In this document: piece by piece, positions 36,752 to 44,859 of the stretch
How positions within the stretch are numbered: position 1 is the first letter of the stretch
Layout of the letters: each line of letters begins with the position of its first letter
From: Alphaproteobacteria bacterium
Lineage (GTDB): Bacteria; Pseudomonadota; Alphaproteobacteria; Sphingomonadales; Kordiimonadaceae
DNA length: 64,000 nucleotides
Direction: 5' to 3'
Assembly (NCBI GenBank): GCA_021774695.1
Contig: JAJFIU010000162.1
Coordinates: forward strand, 1-64,000
The notes under the pieces: model-generated
What the model saw: the letters and a program-made list of their open reading frames with translations, nothing else
Database searches by the model: none
Told to the model about the DNA's origin: nothing
Made by a program: the position numbers and the translations under genes

Positions 36752-38914
36752 CTAGAAATCCAGAACCCGCTTGAGGAACATCAGTTGGACCGCCGCATTG
36801 GTCGCGGTCCGCTCCGGGGTGCCACCAAAGTTATGCCCGGCCTCAGGCATCATTCTGAATAACACAGGTTTGTCACAAGACTGCGATTGCTGCATTGCAC
36901 CCGCCAACTTCAGACCGTGAAACGGCAAAACCACACGGTCCAACTCGCCCACCATAATAAGCGTTGGCATGCGGCAATCTTTTTCCTGCGCCAAATGATA
37001 CGGCGACTGGCTAAGGATAGCGCGCGCTTCAGCCTCTATGTCAAACGATCCATACTCTTCTGTCATCAGCGCGCCGTTACCAAACAAAGGCGCCCGAACC
37101 ATATCCGCCACCGGATAATCAATTGTGCTGGCGGCAAACACATCATTGTGGCGAATGGCAACAATGCCCCCAAGGGGACCGCTGGCGCTGGAAACATTGG
37201 CTGCTAGTTTAGTGGGGCTTGTATAACTATTGTCAATCAACCAGCGACCGGCAGCGACAAAGTCATCGACCGCATTTTGCCTATTTTGTTTAATACCCGC
37301 CTGATGCCAGCTTGTACCATACTCACCGCCGCCGCGAATGCCAGGCATGGCATATACGCCGCCCATTTCCATCCAGTGCATGATGTTTGGCTGATAAAAC
37401 AGGAAGCTAACCCATTTATGCATGCCGTAACCATACATGAGCGCGGGGTTTTTGCCGTCAAGCCTAGTGGTTTTGTGGCGTGCCACATACATGGGCACAC
37501 GGGTACCGTCCTTGCTGTTGTAAAACACATGCTCAATAATATAGTCATCTGGATCGATTGGAATCGGCGAACTGAATTGTTGTTCAATGAGGCCGGTGCG
37601 CACGTCCACGACGCTAATTTCTGACGGCGAAAGTGCGCTTAGGGTGCCAATTGTTATGGTGCCGCTGCCTGCAACGCTTTGAATGCCTCCCCAGATAGTT
37701 TTGCCCGATGCCAGATCAAGCACATATTTAAACGCGCCGCTTTGATCGAACACCGATACTTCGGGCACGCCGTCTTTCAAATAACCAACCAATATATGAC
37801 CGCCCGCATAGCCAATTATATCACCGCCGGCACTACTGCCCACCAGCATGGGCAAGTCCGTTTGGGCTATAACCTCAACAAGATTATTTGGTCTATCAAG
37901 ATCGACATAAACAACCCGGCCGTTTTCGGCCTGGTAATTGGTTTGGAAAAAAAGCCGGTTACCCTGGTCACCGATAAAGCGAAACTGATCACCAAGTTCG
38001 GCGAAAAGCTCTGTGATCGGTGCGCTCAGATCTTTGGTCGCATAGACGAGATAGCTGTTCTGAGCCTCCAGCCCTTCGCGGCGGCTGACAAACAGATATT
38101 TTCCGTCTTCCGAAACATAGGGCCGGTATAGCACTCGCTCGCCGTCCGCCTGTTCAATAATAGCAGTGTCATCATCCTGCGGTGTTCCCAGCCGGTGAAA
38201 ATAAAGCCCTAGCTGTCTGGTGCGGGTTCCGGCGCCATTTTCAACATCGACGGAACGCGACCGATAATAATAAAATCCGCTGCCGTCGGCGGCCCAGGCG
38301 AGGCTGAGCAGGCCGTGACCAACCTCTCGGATTTCTTCTGGCAAATGCAAACCAGAGCGTTGGTCGACAATACGTAGTTTTCCTTCCCGGGAAATACCGT
38401 CGTTGTAGCCATAAACCACAAGATTGCCAACCCGGTCAGGCCAGTGAGTACCGCCAAAATTACGCCCTGATATGTGCGCTTCATCCATGGTTTTGTCAGG
38501 AACATTTTCAGAATCCAGGATAAGCCTGTCGACGCCGTTTTCCTTGATGCGAAGTTCGGGTGCAACGGTTCCCTGGGTCCTGTTAAGATAAAAAAGACGG
38601 TTACCGCGCACCTTGGGGGCAAACCGTAGATTAAAATTTGAAAGTTCGAAAATACGCGCCCGCATTGCATCATACTGCGGCCCTTTAATAAAATCGGCCG
38701 TTTGCGCTGTTTGATCCGCGACCCAGCTGTTTACTGCCTTTGATCCACTATCTTCCATCCAGCGAAACGGGTCTTTGACCTCAATCCCGTGAATAATCTG
38801 CGAGGTATCATCCGGCTTGTCAGCCTCTGAAGACCAAACCACAGTTTCCAGCAACATCAGGCTAGCCACCAAAGACGGTACAACCAAATATCTCGCTAAT
38901 TTGCGTCGTTTCAT
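36752..38914 (-). CDS. S9 prolyl-oligopeptidase-like protein with atypical nucleophile motif
   Basis: A 720-aa secreted protein with an N-terminal signal or anchor (about 8-28) and the S9A architecture: N-terminal DPFRWMED, a seven-bladed propeller (about 90-450) and a C-terminal alpha/beta-hydrolase. GGVYAMPGIRGGGEYG, the Asp in GELDRVVLPFHG (Asp659) and the His in EAGHNFG (His694) are conserved. The nucleophile region reads VSSASGPLGG (574-583) instead of the usual GGSxGG, so Ser578 is only a candidate nucleophile. Catalysis may be altered or lost. It is divergent from a winged-helix/TolB regulator gene. Confidence 0.82.
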   Translation of the reverse strand: MKRRKLARYLVVPSLVASLMLLETVVWSSEADKPDDTSQIIHGIEVKDPFRWMEDSGSKAVNSWVADQTAQTADFIKGPQYDAMRARIFELSNFNLRFAPKVRGNRLFYLNRTQGTVAPELRIKENGVDRLILDSENVPDKTMDEAHISGRNFGGTHWPDRVGNLVVYGYNDGISREGKLRIVDQRSGLHLPEEIREVGHGLLSLAWAADGSGFYYYRSRSVDVENGAGTRTRQLGLYFHRLGTPQDDDTAIIEQADGERVLYRPYVSEDGKYLFVSRREGLEAQNSYLVYATKDLSAPITELFAELGDQFRFIGDQGNRLFFQTNYQAENGRVVYVDLDRPNNLVEVIAQTDLPMLVGSSAGGDIIGYAGGHILVGYLKDGVPEVSVFDQSGAFKYVLDLASGKTIWGGIQSVAGSGTITIGTLSALSPSEISVVDVRTGLIEQQFSSPIPIDPDDYIIEHVFYNSKDGTRVPMYVARHKTTRLDGKNPALMYGYGMHKWVSFLFYQPNIMHWMEMGGVYAMPGIRGGGEYGTSWHQAGIKQNRQNAVDDFVAAGRWLIDNSYTSPTKLAANVSSASGPLGGIVAIRHNDVFAASTIDYPVADMVRAPLFGNGALMTEEYGSFDIEAEARAILSQSPYHLAQEKDCRMPTLIMVGELDRVVLPFHGLKLAGAMQQSQSCDKPVLFRMMPEAGHNFGGTPERTATNAAVQLMFLKRVLDF

Positions 38915-38974
38915 TTTATTATCCTTTTCAAAGTGAATGTACCGTCGTCATGCCAGACCAAGGGTTGTGTGGCT

Positions 38975-39017
38975 TGAAAATCAGCTGAATTTTTGCTGAA
39001 TTTTTGTTGAAGATTTT
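38975..39017 (+). promoter_or_regulatory. four TGAA direct repeats phased at 11 bp
   Basis: TGAA occurs at 38975, 38986, 38997 and 39008, exactly 11 bp apart, in units such as GCTGAATTTTT (twice, identical) and GTTGAAGATTTT. Direct repeats with about one helical turn of spacing are typical of OmpR/PhoB-type winged-helix binding sites. They lie between the S9 peptidase gene and the winged-helix/TolB gene, so this is a candidate operator for the latter's product. Confidence 0.5.
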
Positions 39018-39050
39018 GGTGATTGCCGATTCTTGAAGTAGACAGTATCT

Positions 39051-41099
39051 ATGAATAGCCCCTTCAAAATTGGCCCCTGGCTGGTCGAGCCCGAACTCAA
39101 TCGGTTGACCAAAAAACGAGAGGTTCACACTCTGGAGCCGCGGCTAATGCGGCTGCTTGTTTTGCTTGCTGAAACGCCGAACAAACTGGTCAGCAAAGAC
39201 GATATCATTGGCATCGTTTGGCAGGGGCTTTCGGTCACCGATGAAAGCCTTTCTCAAGCCATTTCAAAACTAAGGAAACTGTTGGGTGACGACCCGGACG
39301 CGCCGACCTATATTGGAACGATCCGAAAGAAAGGCTACCGCCTTCTTGCCGCCGTAAAGCCCTCTGGTGCCAATGGCGGTACAAAACCAGCCTCCATTCA
39401 GAAAATAGCCGCAGCGACCGTACTTATACTGGCCGTCGGGGTGTTTTACTGGGCAAGCCAAACGCCGATCAACGAGCCCGGCGAAAAAGCCGCCTTTCTG
39501 GTGTCGCAGTTGTTGACCAACGCGGCCGGGCGCGAGCGAGACCCCTCCATCAGCCCCGATGGCAGTTTTCTTGTCTATTCAAAATCATCTGAAGACCAGG
39601 GCCAAAATATCTTCCTGCACGGCATTGGTCGCGGCGTGGCCGACCGGCAGCTGACCGACCGAGGTCGAAATTTCGCGCCTGTAGTGATGCCAACCAATAA
39701 CGCCGTCATTTTTATGCGCCTGCAAAACACACAATGTTCCGTGATGTTGCTGGATCTGATTGACGGTGCCGAACGCGTGGTCGGTGACTGTGCGGGTAGC
39801 AGCTTTCCCGATACTACTGTTTCAAGCGACGGCAGTTTAATTGCCTTCGGCGCACGCTCTCCAGAACAAACTACACACGCGATATACCTTCTTAATCCAA
39901 CAAACGGAGAGCGTACCCGGCTTACCACGCCGCCCTCCGGAATTTGGGGCGACTATGATCCTGTTTTCTCAACAAACGGCAGCACCCTTTATTTCGCCCG
40001 CTCGGTTTCAGAGGCAATGCAGGATGTCTATAAAATTGATATTGGTTCCGGCCTTGAAACCCGCCTTACCTTCGACGGCCGCAACATTATGGGGCTAGCC
40101 CGTGCGGGCGGCGAAACCATATTCGCCAGCAACCGTGACGGCCGCTACGGCATGTGGTCGCTAGGCCATGAGACCAACAGGTTGGGCCGCATGGAAATTT
40201 CCCAGTCCGGCATTATCAACCCGACGGTTTCCCGCGGCGGTGACAGATTAATCTATGAAGTGGTTAACCGCGTGGTCGCACTTCAGTCCTACGCTGACCA
40301 AATTGCCAGCCCGCGTGTTCTACTGCAATTCAATGCAGAAATATTGCATCCGACTACCGCCAGCGACCGCATTGCTTTTTCGTCAAACAGATCAGGATTT
40401 TTTGAAATTTGGGACGCCGATAAAACTGGCAACGGACTGCGACGGCTAACTGACTTCCGGACTGGCTTTACTGCGCACCCGCGATTTTCACCAAACGGTG
40501 ACCGCATAGCTTTTGACGCCAGACCAAATGGCTCAGCCCAAATATATGTAATGAACCAAGACGGCAGCAATTTAGCGGCTGTTTCTGCAGCCGGTATCAA
40601 TCGTTATGCACCCACGTGGCTGCCCGACGGCAGCGGCCTTGTCTATGCAAAAGAAACAGGTGGCACACTAGAACTTTGGGCTTTGAATCTTTCAACCCAG
40701 CAGGAAAAGCAGCTAACCAAAACCGGTGGATATTTTGGTTATATAACCGAGGGTGGCACGCTGTTTCATGTTCGCCCTAACATGCCAGGCGTTTGGCAAT
40801 TAGCTGCGGGAGAGCAAGAACCAAAACTGGTCATCGAGGGTCTAGAGTTTTCGGATTGGGGCAACTGGCGAGTGGCCGGTGGAACCATCAGTTATTTTCA
40901 CCGCCAAACCAGAAGCGTGATGAGCTTTGATCTAAGCGCAAAGACAAACAATACGCAGCGCTTGATTGATGGTTTTGTGCCAACGGCAGACCCGGCGGTG
41001 GCTTTCAACAAGGACGGATCGCTCGCTTTGGCTGGCATAAGAAAAGCGCTTGAAAGCGATATAGAATATGTCGATATTGGCCCGCCGCAACCACGCTAG
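39051..41099 (+). CDS. CadC-like winged-helix/TolB-propeller membrane regulator
   Basis: A 682-aa one-component membrane regulator. The N-terminal OmpR/PhoB-type winged helix (about 5-102: EVHTLEPRLMRLLVLLAE, ESLSQAISKLRKLLGDDPDAPTYIGTIRKKGYRLLA) precedes one membrane segment (about 117-134) and a large periplasmic PD40/TolB-like propeller (DPSISPDGSFLVYSKS, HPRFSPNGDRIAFDA). Signals sensed by the propeller may alter DNA binding, as in CadC-like regulators. It is divergent from the S9 peptidase gene, and its probable operator lies in the shared promoter region. It converges with an amidase gene 24 bp away. Confidence 0.85.
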   Translation: MNSPFKIGPWLVEPELNRLTKKREVHTLEPRLMRLLVLLAETPNKLVSKDDIIGIVWQGLSVTDESLSQAISKLRKLLGDDPDAPTYIGTIRKKGYRLLAAVKPSGANGGTKPASIQKIAAATVLILAVGVFYWASQTPINEPGEKAAFLVSQLLTNAAGRERDPSISPDGSFLVYSKSSEDQGQNIFLHGIGRGVADRQLTDRGRNFAPVVMPTNNAVIFMRLQNTQCSVMLLDLIDGAERVVGDCAGSSFPDTTVSSDGSLIAFGARSPEQTTHAIYLLNPTNGERTRLTTPPSGIWGDYDPVFSTNGSTLYFARSVSEAMQDVYKIDIGSGLETRLTFDGRNIMGLARAGGETIFASNRDGRYGMWSLGHETNRLGRMEISQSGIINPTVSRGGDRLIYEVVNRVVALQSYADQIASPRVLLQFNAEILHPTTASDRIAFSSNRSGFFEIWDADKTGNGLRRLTDFRTGFTAHPRFSPNGDRIAFDARPNGSAQIYVMNQDGSNLAAVSAAGINRYAPTWLPDGSGLVYAKETGGTLELWALNLSTQQEKQLTKTGGYFGYITEGGTLFHVRPNMPGVWQLAAGEQEPKLVIEGLEFSDWGNWRVAGGTISYFHRQTRSVMSFDLSAKTNNTQRLIDGFVPTADPAVAFNKDGSLALAGIRKALESDIEYVDIGPPQPR

Positions 41100-41123
41100 C
41101 GGACCATTGAAGCACTGCTGTAT

Positions 41124-42758
41124 CTATTGGCGCAAATAGCCTTTCATCGGGCCTGCTATTTCCTCGCGTGCCTCGGCTGTTGGCAGATATTGTGGTTCAG
41201 CACGCAGGTGGGTTCGTTGCTCGTAAGCATAACCAAACGACAAAACCTTGGCATCTTGGTCTTTGGCGCCCATGAAAGAAAAACTAACCGGCATGCCGTG
41301 CACCGTGCCCATGGGCACGCTCACATGCGGGTATCCAGCGATGGCTGCCATCCAGCCCGCACCCGGGAACGAAGGCCATACATCACCGTTAATCGCATCA
41401 ATGCGCCCCGGCACAGGACCAGAAGGCGCCACCAATATTTCAACATTATGCGTTGCCATCAGGGCGTCGATACCATCCTCGCGGGTTGCTTTCTGAACCT
41501 TATCACGCGCTTCAATGTAAGCAGGGTCGTCAAGGCCCGGCAGCGGCACTGATATATCAAAGATGCTTTGGTCATACAGTGCCAACTCAATGTCGGCATG
41601 TTCGATATTAAACGCAATTAACTCCGACAGAGTTCGGGTTTTGACCGTGTCAGGTGTTGAGGCCAGATAGTCATTCAATCCAGCTTTAAATTCGTGATAC
41701 AGCAGCTGGCGAGAGCTTCCGCCGAAATCATCAACAGTGACCGGATTATCTGCAATTTCTATAACAGTTGCACCTGCAGCTTCTAGCTCAGCGACAGCGG
41801 CGTTGAAAAGCGCGATAATGTCAGCGTTTGGCCCTTCGGCGAAGCGCAAAACACCAACCCGCTTTCCGGCTAAAATACCGGCATCAAGAGCGGTTACATA
41901 ATCCGTTTTCATATCACCGGTTGCCATCGCGTTCATCATCATCGCCGCACCCTTGACCGACTTTGTCATCGGGCCTGCCGTGTCCTGCGATGCGGAAATC
42001 GGGATGATATATTGCTGTGACACCAAACCAACGGTTGGCTTAAAGCCAACAACACCGTTTACCGTAGACGGGCAGATCACCGACCCATTCGTCTCTGTGC
42101 CGACCGTACCTGCAGCCATCGATGATGCAGCCGCAGCACCGGACCCGGAACTGGAACCACAGGGATTGCGGTCCAATTGGTGAGGATTGCGCACCTGACC
42201 GCCAAGCGCCGTCCAGCCGCTCATGCTGTCGTTGGAGCGGAAATTTGCCCACTGGCTCAGGTTGGCTTTCGCCAGAATAATTGCCCCGGCATCGCGCAGG
42301 CCCGCAACGAGCGGAGAATCGCGGCCGGTGATATTATCTTTCAAGGCCAGTGCGCCAGCGGTTGTTGCCATCTGGTCTTTGGTTTCGATGTTATCTTTAA
42401 GAATGATCGGAACACCGTGCAATGGCCCGATAGGTTCACCGGCCGCACGCATAGCATCAAGTGCACGCGCTTGCTCAAGCGCATCTGGATTTACCGTAAG
42501 CACACTTTGTAGGGTTGGCCCAGAACGGTCCACATTTTCAATGCGCGCCAGATAAGACTTAACCAAATCTTCCGAGCTTACCTCACCACTTTGTAGTGCA
42601 GCAGCGATTTCGGGCAGCGATTTGCTCATCCAACCGGTCGGCGCATAGGATACCGTCTCCGGCGCACCGGATGATGCGGGCGCACCGTCGGTATTGGTTT
42701 CGGGAGAACATGCTGCCAGCAAAGCGGCGGCAACGGGAATAGTGATCCATTTGTTCAC
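41124..42758 (-). CDS. amidase-signature lipoprotein
   Basis: A 544-aa amidase-signature enzyme. The triad Lys (PIILKDNIET), cis-Ser (GTETNGSVICPST) and nucleophile Ser (NPCGSSSGSGAA) is visible. I choose the GTG at 42758 because AAAGG lies 8 nt upstream and the product begins VNKWITIPVAAALLAAC, an ideal lipoprotein signal with Cys17; a longer ATG start at 42791 would spoil it. The substrate is unknown. It lies 165 bp downstream of the HupE-like gene and converges with the winged-helix/TolB gene. Confidence 0.88.
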   Translation of the reverse strand: MNKWITIPVAAALLAACSPETNTDGAPASSGAPETVSYAPTGWMSKSLPEIAAALQSGEVSSEDLVKSYLARIENVDRSGPTLQSVLTVNPDALEQARALDAMRAAGEPIGPLHGVPIILKDNIETKDQMATTAGALALKDNITGRDSPLVAGLRDAGAIILAKANLSQWANFRSNDSMSGWTALGGQVRNPHQLDRNPCGSSSGSGAAAASSMAAGTVGTETNGSVICPSTVNGVVGFKPTVGLVSQQYIIPISASQDTAGPMTKSVKGAAMMMNAMATGDMKTDYVTALDAGILAGKRVGVLRFAEGPNADIIALFNAAVAELEAAGATVIEIADNPVTVDDFGGSSRQLLYHEFKAGLNDYLASTPDTVKTRTLSELIAFNIEHADIELALYDQSIFDISVPLPGLDDPAYIEARDKVQKATREDGIDALMATHNVEILVAPSGPVPGRIDAINGDVWPSFPGAGWMAAIAGYPHVSVPMGTVHGMPVSFSFMGAKDQDAKVLSFGYAYEQRTHLRAEPQYLPTAEAREEIAGPMKGYLRQ

Positions 42759-42923
42759 AACTCGAGCCTTTCTTTTGAAAACTGCGGACATATCCCAGCG
42801 AAACCGACCCACCAAGGAAGACTGCTGAAACTGTCTACAGGATATGAATGTTGATAGCCGGGACAGACTGTAGCGCTGGCAGGGGCTGGATGTAAAGAGG
42901 GGGCACGCCGGTTCAACCAAACG

Positions 42924-43925
42924 TTACACCCACACCGCGACCACGCGCTCAATGGTCCAATAACCGGCAATCAATCCCGCAACATTAACCGCCATTTTAA
43001 GCGACATATCAAAAGAAGGGGCTTCAAACACGCGCATGACAACAGCGCGGCCTGCGTTTACTCCCAGCAACACTGCGGCAATGAACAATATCTGGCCCGC
43101 TTCAACACCCAAATTGAAGAATGCCAAAGCCTGCAGTTTAAACTCGTAAGGCAGTCCAATCTCGGCGAGCGCACCGCCGAAGCCAAACCCGTGCAACAGC
43201 CCAAAACAACTGGCAATCAACACTGGGTATTTTATAGCAAGCGAATCCATGCGCCCAACCCGCTTTTCTGCCGCCAGCAGCACTATACTGAAGGCAATTA
43301 GTGGCTCAACATAATTGGGGGACAGAGAAAAACCGCTGAGAGCCGTGAGCGCCAATGTAATGGAGTGACCAATAGTAAATCCCGTTACTGCCCACAATAT
43401 TTTGCGCACGTTTCCAATCAGCAGCATCAAACAAACAACAAACAGCAAATGATCGTAGCCATCCAGAATGTGAGTGAAACCGCCAACACCGTATGTCTGA
43501 ACCACGGTTTTAAAGTCAGGCTTGGCTGGTAGTTCGATGCTGCGGTCGGATGGTGGCGCTAAAAAACTGTAGCTTTCGCCGCTCGCCTCCTGAAACAAAA
43601 CCAAGGTTGATAACACAGGGTTAGCACCGACATACGTCAGGTTAACCTTTGTTGGCTGCGTGCCTTGGGCACAGCGATAAAGCCGTCGACCCACAAGTGA
43701 AGGGGGCTGCGCTAACCCCGCGCTGGCACATTGCTCACCCACAATCTCGATGCCCGGAGTTTCGCTTTGCGTCAAGACTGGCGGAATTTTCCAGCGCAGT
43801 GTAAAGATGCCGTCTTCTTCCTGGGTAATTTCCACATAAATTGGTCGCCCTTCATGGGCCGAAGACGGCATGAAGCCAGCTATACAAGACGCAAGCATCG
43901 CCAATATAATTAATTTGAGCCTCAT
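42924..43925 (-). CDS. HupE/UreJ_2-family membrane protein
   Basis: A 333-aa protein. A signal peptide (about 1-23, cleavage near SSA-HEG) precedes a periplasmic domain of roughly 130 residues, then about six to seven membrane helices. His/Asp-rich motifs of the HupE/UreJ_2 group are visible: THILDGYDHLLFVVCL, FTIGHSITLALTAL, GLLHGFGFGGALAEIG and FNLGVEAGQI. The HupE/UreJ superfamily includes nickel/cobalt permeases, so metal transport is possible but unproven here. It starts 1 bp after the PpiC gene's stop and forms an operon with PpiC and DUF3604. Confidence 0.88.
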   Translation of the reverse strand: MRLKLIILAMLASCIAGFMPSSAHEGRPIYVEITQEEDGIFTLRWKIPPVLTQSETPGIEIVGEQCASAGLAQPPSLVGRRLYRCAQGTQPTKVNLTYVGANPVLSTLVLFQEASGESYSFLAPPSDRSIELPAKPDFKTVVQTYGVGGFTHILDGYDHLLFVVCLMLLIGNVRKILWAVTGFTIGHSITLALTALSGFSLSPNYVEPLIAFSIVLLAAEKRVGRMDSLAIKYPVLIASCFGLLHGFGFGGALAEIGLPYEFKLQALAFFNLGVEAGQILFIAAVLLGVNAGRAVVMRVFEAPSFDMSLKMAVNVAGLIAGYWTIERVVAVWV

Positions 43926-43926
43926 T

Positions 43927-44829
43927 TCAGCGGGAGCCGGAGGTCTGAGGTGCAGAAGGCAAATGTTTGAGAATGGTATAATGTTCAGCTGCTCGTTGGT
44001 AGGCCGCAAGCCGGGCAGCATCCAGCCGATCGCGCTCCATGTCAGCCAACACTTGGGCAGCAACATTTTCAAGTGGCAACGTTTGTGCTGGCTGCTTGCC
44101 GCGCATCATCACAAGATGGAAACCATATTTGGACTGAAAAGGGCCAATCCAGTCGGAGCCGGGCTCAGTGGAAAAAATGTGGGCCATCATTTCGGATCCG
44201 AAATGATCAGTCACCAGCCTGTCGGAACGCTCAACATAATTACGCAGGAAAAAGAAACGGTCGCCGTGCTGGCCAGCTTGCTCGAACGATACTTGTTCAC
44301 TGTTGAGTTGAATAAGGGCGGCTTCTGCGTCGCGCTTGGCTTCCGCAAGCCCACAGTCCCGGGCATTGAAGAAAATATGAGTGAAGGTTGCCTGCGCAGG
44401 CTGGACATAGCGGTCGCTGTTCGCGCCGTAATAAGCTTCGATGTCCGCGTTGGTTAGGCCTCCCTTTTCCTCGCCAAACCCTTGAAAAATAAAATCCGTT
44501 TTCTGAATAAGACGCTGGCGAATAACATCATCATTTTGGTCAAGACCAAGCGAAATCGCCTCGCGGACCATGATTTCATCACGGATATATTCCGCTTCCA
44601 GTTTCGCCCGGCCAACAGCGTCTAACGACGACAGCAGTAGGCGCGCTTGCTTTGTGTCGAACGCTTTGTCCTGATATTGAAGATAAATCAACAGCGCCGG
44701 GTCATCGACAACAATCAGATACGCATTATCACCCTTATTCTCGCTTGGACCAAAAGCTGCGAGGGCCAGATAAAATAACGCACCGCCAACCAAAAATTGA
44801 ACAAGCGGCTGCCTGAATAATTGCACCAT
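43927..44829 (-). CDS. membrane-anchored PpiC-like peptidyl-prolyl isomerase
   Basis: A 300-aa protein with an N-terminal anchor (about 8-27) and a helical SurA/PpiD-like chaperone region. A parvulin-type domain follows (about 140-255: YVQPAQATFTHIFFNARD, then WIGPFQSKYGFHLVMMRGKQPAQTLPLE). It probably assists folding of a periplasmic or outer-surface protein. It sits between the DUF3604 gene (30-bp gap) and the HupE-like gene (1-bp gap), so a dedicated role in maturing the DUF3604 protein or the transporter is plausible. Confidence 0.85.
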   Translation of the reverse strand: MVQLFRQPLVQFLVGGALFYLALAAFGPSENKGDNAYLIVVDDPALLIYLQYQDKAFDTKQARLLLSSLDAVGRAKLEAEYIRDEIMVREAISLGLDQNDDVIRQRLIQKTDFIFQGFGEEKGGLTNADIEAYYGANSDRYVQPAQATFTHIFFNARDCGLAEAKRDAEAALIQLNSEQVSFEQAGQHGDRFFFLRNYVERSDRLVTDHFGSEMMAHIFSTEPGSDWIGPFQSKYGFHLVMMRGKQPAQTLPLENVAAQVLADMERDRLDAARLAAYQRAAEHYTILKHLPSAPQTSGSR

Positions 44830-44859
44830 CTATTCTATTCCCCTGGAATATTGTTCTAT

